Assembly (NCBI RefSeq): GCF_002127325.2
Contig: NC_035440.2
Location: forward strand, 75,394,464-75,458,463
Reading direction: 5' to 3'
Length of the DNA: 64,000 bases
Source of the DNA: Helianthus annuus
Taxonomy: Eukaryota > Streptophyta > Magnoliopsida > Asterales > Asteraceae
Within the stretch, counting starts at the first letter, position 1. Each line of letters starts with the position of its first letter. This document shows, piece after piece, positions 59,801 to 64,000 of the stretch. Both the position numbers and the translations under genes were made by a program. Under the pieces are notes generated by a model, which was not told where the DNA came from, made no database searches, and saw only the letters and a list, made by a program, of their open reading frames with translations.

Positions 59801-60072
59801 ATATACAGGTTTACTTTAACGTCTTCACAAATTCTCTATTATAGAGATATCAATGTAATGGTATTTTTGTTGTTACTTTAAATTTAAATTACATATGATT
59901 TTTTATATAGACTACTCAACTTATCATTATATTACATTTTAAAAAATGGCAATAAATGAAAATAACGATAATAATATTCATACAATATACTAACGTGTCT
60001 GACTTAAACTAAACATAAAGCGACATACACGTACACTTCACTGTTACTGAACACATGATATTTATATTTACA

Positions 60073-63000
60073 TTACAAATTTCTAAAAACTTCTTTGTAT
60101 ACGACATTTGACGTTGTATCAGAAAGATTTCCATCACTATCTAGAATAACAATTTTGAGGCCATCTCGTCGGGTAACTCTTGATAATGCAACATACAATT
60201 GACCATGTGTGAAAACTGGATTTTTCAAAAACAAACCAACTCTAGAGAGTGATTGTCCTTGACTTTTGTTTATGGTCATTGCAAAAGATACCGCAAGTGG
60301 AAATTGTCTTCTTTGTAACTTAATGTGAAGTTTTTTGTCTGTAGGTATCAACGTAATTCTAGGAATATAATGACGATCGCCAATGTGACTTCCAGAGATA
60401 ATCTCTACCTGTATAACACGTTTACCCAAAGAGACCACCTTTAATCTTGTTCCGTTACACAAACCACTTTTTTGGTCAATATTTCTAAGAAGCATGACCG
60501 GAACACCTACCTTGAAAACTAACCTATGATTCGGCAAACCAGAAGCTTTAATTCCATTAAGAATATCCGGTGAGCATAATGTATCATCTAAATTCTCATT
60601 AAGCATTTCTGTTGGACAGATACTATCTGAGCTTAAATATTCCTTCTCAACTCCCGGAAAAAGTGACAGCATACGATCGTTAATTTCTTGAACAACATCA
60701 TTTGTTGGAGCTAGAATGGCTCTTTGATGGAAGTAATTTTGTTCATTGAAATTATATATAAGAGAAGGATATACAAACTCGATTAACTCTGAAATGGGAT
60801 CAGACGAATGTTTGATGAGAAGATCTTCGGGTATTTGTAAAATTGCATTGCCGTCATTCACACCACCGACATTACCTTCCCCTATATCCAAAAGCCAGTT
60901 TGCAAAGTTGGTAGTTTCTTGTATTTCAGATGGATCATTTGAGGTACTCAACCTCAAATTTTTGGTCAATTTTAGGACTTTGCAAGTTCTCCAAATATAA
61001 GAAGAACTTAAAGAAGCATTTACAATTTGTTGTCTGCTTCCTCCTGGCACCACAGGTAGTATTTGTCGGAAGTCTCCTCCAAAAACTATAACTTTCCCAC
61101 CAAATGGTAATTCTGATGATGCTCCAGATACAGATCTAAAAAGGTCTTTTAACGATCTGTCCAAAGCTTCAAATCCATGTTTATGTACCATTGGTGCTTC
61201 GTCCCAAATAATAAGTGATGTTTCTTGTAATAAACGTGCAAGATCGCTATCTGGCTTAATGAAACAAAAAGAATCCTCATCTAAATTGATAGGAATGTGG
61301 AACCGAGAGTGAGCAGTCCTCCCTCCTGATAGCAAAAGAGATGCAATTCCACTGGAAGCCACACTTAAAACAATTTTCCCTTCTGATCTTATAGATGCAC
61401 ATAAAGTCTTCCAAAGATATGTTTTTCCAGTTCCACCGTAACCATAAACAAAAAAAACCCCTCCTTTGTTGTTATCCACCGCTGTGATGATTTCTTCATA
61501 TATAACCCGTTGTTCATGAGTTAATGAAGAGAAAAGGTTACGAAACTCTTCAGCTAATATCTCCTTGTCATAAGCCAACTCTTCACTAAGTAAAAGATTG
61601 TTTGCGGAAGATATACAATCATGATTAGGAAAAGGCATACTGGAATACCTTTTAAGAGTGGAATTATTTCGAAGTAAAAACTTTTGGATCTCAAACAATG
61701 TTAGGTTCTTAATTTGATCTTCGTTAAGTACCAAACCTGTCAAATAATGAAATTAACGTCTAAATTATATATTACATTAACTTAAACATTTATATAAATT
61801 CTATTATAATGGAAAATACCTGGATGTTTTAAAATACGACGTTGCTTGTACAGAATGTCATCTGATAAGTAAGTGAAAGTTTTTTCCCACACAAATTCAG
61901 GTCTAGACATACTCTCGGACATTAACATTGTACAAAACAAACTTCTTAAATAATAACCCGATCCGGTGAAACTGGCTTCTATAATTGCTTCAACATATTC
62001 ATTGTCATCATCCAAAAGGCCATATGCATAACATGCATCTCTAAAAGTAGGATACTCAACATCATTTACGGTTCTAATATCCTCAAAATTTCTTGGACCT
62101 TTCACCTTGTTCAACAAAATCCTCAAATAATAAGCTTCACCGACTGAAGGAGAAACCGAATGAATTCTGCCAATTGAAAACCCTCTTTTCCTTGGTTTCC
62201 ACTTACGTTTGTTGATCTTCCATACAAATTTTGTTGGGAATTCGACATAAGTAAGTTGACGTGCCGCAGGGTATTTTTCATTACAAACAAACCACTGTAA
62301 AAACATTGAAGCATTCACTGACGGTTTATCTAACACATCTTCTATTTCTTCAAATTCTTCATAGATAACATGTTGTTGTCCTGGAAGATGAAAAGGAAGC
62401 CTAATGACAGAAGGATTCCTATAATGTATATCATAAGAAAAAATCCGCCAAGACGCTTCACAAGCAGATATGTATCTACAACTATAGTAGTCTTTGATTT
62501 CATCAACCGTCTTTTCTTGATCATTTGCTTCTTTACTTGGTACAAAACAAATTGATGCCATATCATGACCTTTATTTATATATTTAAACAAATATTTTAT
62601 TGATCCGGCCTGATTGCACCACTCAACATTGATGTGTGCTTGATATCTTTGTAAAAGAATTTTATTGTATGGCACAACACTGCGGTTATCTAACTTGACA
62701 TCTGACTTCTCAATAAAAACACCGTTGTTACGTCTTCTATAAACGGGAAAACCATCACCATCTATGCATGTAGATTCACGAAATTTTTTGGGAAAATTTT
62801 TGGAACACTTTCCGTCAATCATGCAGGGACAATTCATATTTTCAACACCACAAGGACCATGAATCATGAACTCACTTACAAGAAAATATAACTCTGGTTC
62901 TTTGTCTTTGTCAGGTATTTCGGCAGAAATGAATGGATCGATATAATCAACGGTTGGAAGTTTGTGGTCGGCATGCATAAATAAGCACAAATGAGCATGA

Positions 63001-64000
63001 GGCAAGCCGCGCTTTTGAAACTCCACCGTATATACAACTAAAAATACAAAATAAACAAATTTTAACTTGTGTATTATATTTACTTTTTAATGTTTCCTAC
63101 CGTTTACTAACTAAATAGGAATATATAACATAGTTTAAAGTTTATTTATTATAAATGTTGAAAAAAAAGTAGAAAAGTTTGAAGACAAAAACAAAAATAA
63201 TTAAAATACCTGCTTGAAGCTTTCCCAGAATTGCATTATCCCTTAAGTCTTTAATGATGGAATCCAACTTGATTTTAAATAACCTACATAAAATATCAGG
63301 CCTATCTTCCGGGTTAAGAGTCGTGTCCTTATGAAACCTCTTCACTTCAGGCCATTTTGGGTTACATGTGATTGTTATGAAAAAATCAGGATATCCATAC
63401 CATTTACAAAGGGACATGGCATCTAAATAATTTTGAAACATGTACCGTGCACTACCAGTAAAAGACGAAGGTAATATAACACGCTGACCGATTTTAGAGA
63501 CATCACTTTTGCCTTGTTCTTTAACGGAACATAAATTCTCAAAAGTCTCGCATCTTAATTTCTTTTGTTGAGTACGTATGTATAAGAGCCTTTCGCTTTC
63601 AATCATAGTATACGCATCAACCAAAAATTGTTGAAAAAGCCTTCTGGAATTAAGAACCAAAGAAAACGTATTCGATCTATCTTGGATTCTGTAGCAAAAG
63701 TATTCTCTCATTGTGCACGTATGTCTTTTACTGGTGGTTGAAGTAGAAACATCACTGCTGGTTGAAGTAGAAACATCACGATGAAGGATATCAATTCTAT
63801 AACCATCATCACCGTACACAAAAAGTAGGGGATATTGAAGAGCTAAATAAGAAGGATGTAGTTCACTAATACGCTCGAGATAACCTTGTTTACTCTTCAC
63901 AATAATATCTCTAGGTTCAAACAAAGTGTCAATATCTCCAACTATTAAAGCAGCAACTTCAGAAGCAGTTGGCAAGTTATATGTCCTACCATCTTTATTC
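60073..64000 (-). CDS. Helitron Rep/helicase (partial at 5' end)
   Basis: Exons on the minus strand: beyond 64000 to 63210, 63037-61820 and 61736-60073 (stop TAA). Two introns with GT..AG ends (63038-63209 and 61737-61819) join Q-A-V-V-Y-T and K-H-P-G-L-V in frame. The first exon has TYNLPTASEVAALIVGDID and DFFITITCNPKW. The second has the HUH rolling-circle nuclease motif GLPHAHLCLFMH, a Cys-rich HGPCG..CPCM..GKCSKNFP, and the two-tyrosine motif KYLFKYINKG. The third is a PIF1-family helicase with Walker A GYGGTGKT (61420-61443), IIWDEAPM, FGGDFRQILPV, INKSQGQS and YVALSRV. It nicks and unwinds DNA for rolling-circle transposition in the nucleus. No stops or frameshifts are seen, so it may be functional. 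Confidence 0.93.
61737..61819 (-). other. Helitron Rep/helicase intron 2 (83 bp)
   Basis: Minus strand CATCCAG|GTATTTTCC to ATTTGACAG|GTTTGG. Splicing keeps the frame across the Rep-helicase junction. Confidence 0.85.
63038..63209 (-). other. Helitron Rep/helicase intron 1 (172 bp)
   Basis: Minus strand CAAGCAG|GTATTTTAA to GTATTTTTAG|TTGTATAT. Splicing restores the VYTVEFQKRGLPHAH block. Confidence 0.87.

Larger units (their letters stand above)
46057..64000 (-). mobile_element. Helitron (minus strand) carrying a B3 gene; 5' end beyond window
   Basis: The right part encodes a Rep/helicase on the minus strand. The leftmost end (46057) has the hallmarks of a Helitron 3' end on the minus strand: a hairpin CCCGTG..CACGGG (46068-46084), seven bases, then CTAG, then T in the flanking LTR. 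The LTR G sequence stops precisely there. A second, decayed copy of the same terminal region lies at about 59505-59800 just behind the helicase stop. The simplest reading is that an ancestor ended at 59505 and a later transposition read through to 46057, taking the B3 gene along. Two separate or nested Helitrons remain possible. Confidence 0.7.

Noticed and set aside
60746..61000. Plus-strand ORF within the helicase exon
   Set aside because: Antisense shadow of the conserved helicase frame.

Overview
This window is intergenic or accessory DNA from a plant nuclear genome, very probably a eudicot and plausibly Asteraceae. That guess rests on the long (1.4 to 3.5 kb) LTRs of chromovirus-like Ty3/gypsy elements primed by initiator tRNA-Met, a spliced plant-type Helitron Rep-helicase, and a plant-specific B3-domain gene. 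The species cannot be named from the sequence. There is no sign of bacterial genes, rRNA, tRNA or CRISPR. Almost every base belongs to transposable elements nested inside each other, and many joins can be placed to the base because 5-bp target duplications flank them.

Left part (1-37778). An old gypsy element (A) begins in mid-gag at 8337 and ends with its 3' LTR at 37778. Three insertions break it. The first is an LTR (4694-8336), itself invaded by a minus-strand LTR (2032-4693) that is in turn invaded by another LTR (1-2031). The second is element B (9481-29802, duplication CCTAT), a gag-only non-autonomous element. The third is a minus-strand solo LTR, D (30436-32951, duplication ATGTT). 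Element C (14029-23816, duplication ATCGA), a young full-length element, sits inside the gag gene of B. C lies in B and B in A, and LTR divergence agrees: C's LTRs differ by about 0.5%, B's by a few percent.

Middle (37779-46056). A broken minus-strand reading frame is followed by element H. H has a 5' LTR, a primer-binding site, an extra pre-gag ORF and a gag-pol full of in-frame stops. It is cut by a minus-strand LTR fragment (G), which ends exactly where a Helitron 3' terminus begins (46057).

Right part (46057-64000). This is a Helitron on the minus strand, running off the right edge. Its Rep/helicase gene (three exons seen, no stops) lies at 60073-64000. A decayed copy of its 3' end lies at about 59505-59800, and a good terminus (hairpin plus CTAG, followed by T) lies at 46057. 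Between the two ends is a plus-strand gene of nine coding exons with three B3 domains, best explained by read-through capture. The gene's second B3 domain is split by element F (48066-56992). F's two 2139-bp LTRs differ at one base by eye, yet its interior is a ruined gag-pol.

Two signals look most novel. (1) LTRs of at least six families share a splice-donor-like site (GTGAGT) and a matching acceptor, predicting an intron inside the LTR leader. (2) In C that predicted intron holds eight tandem stem-loops with an invariant AAGCC loop and covarying stems, interleaved with a second hairpin class. Related LTRs carry analogous hairpins in the same place.
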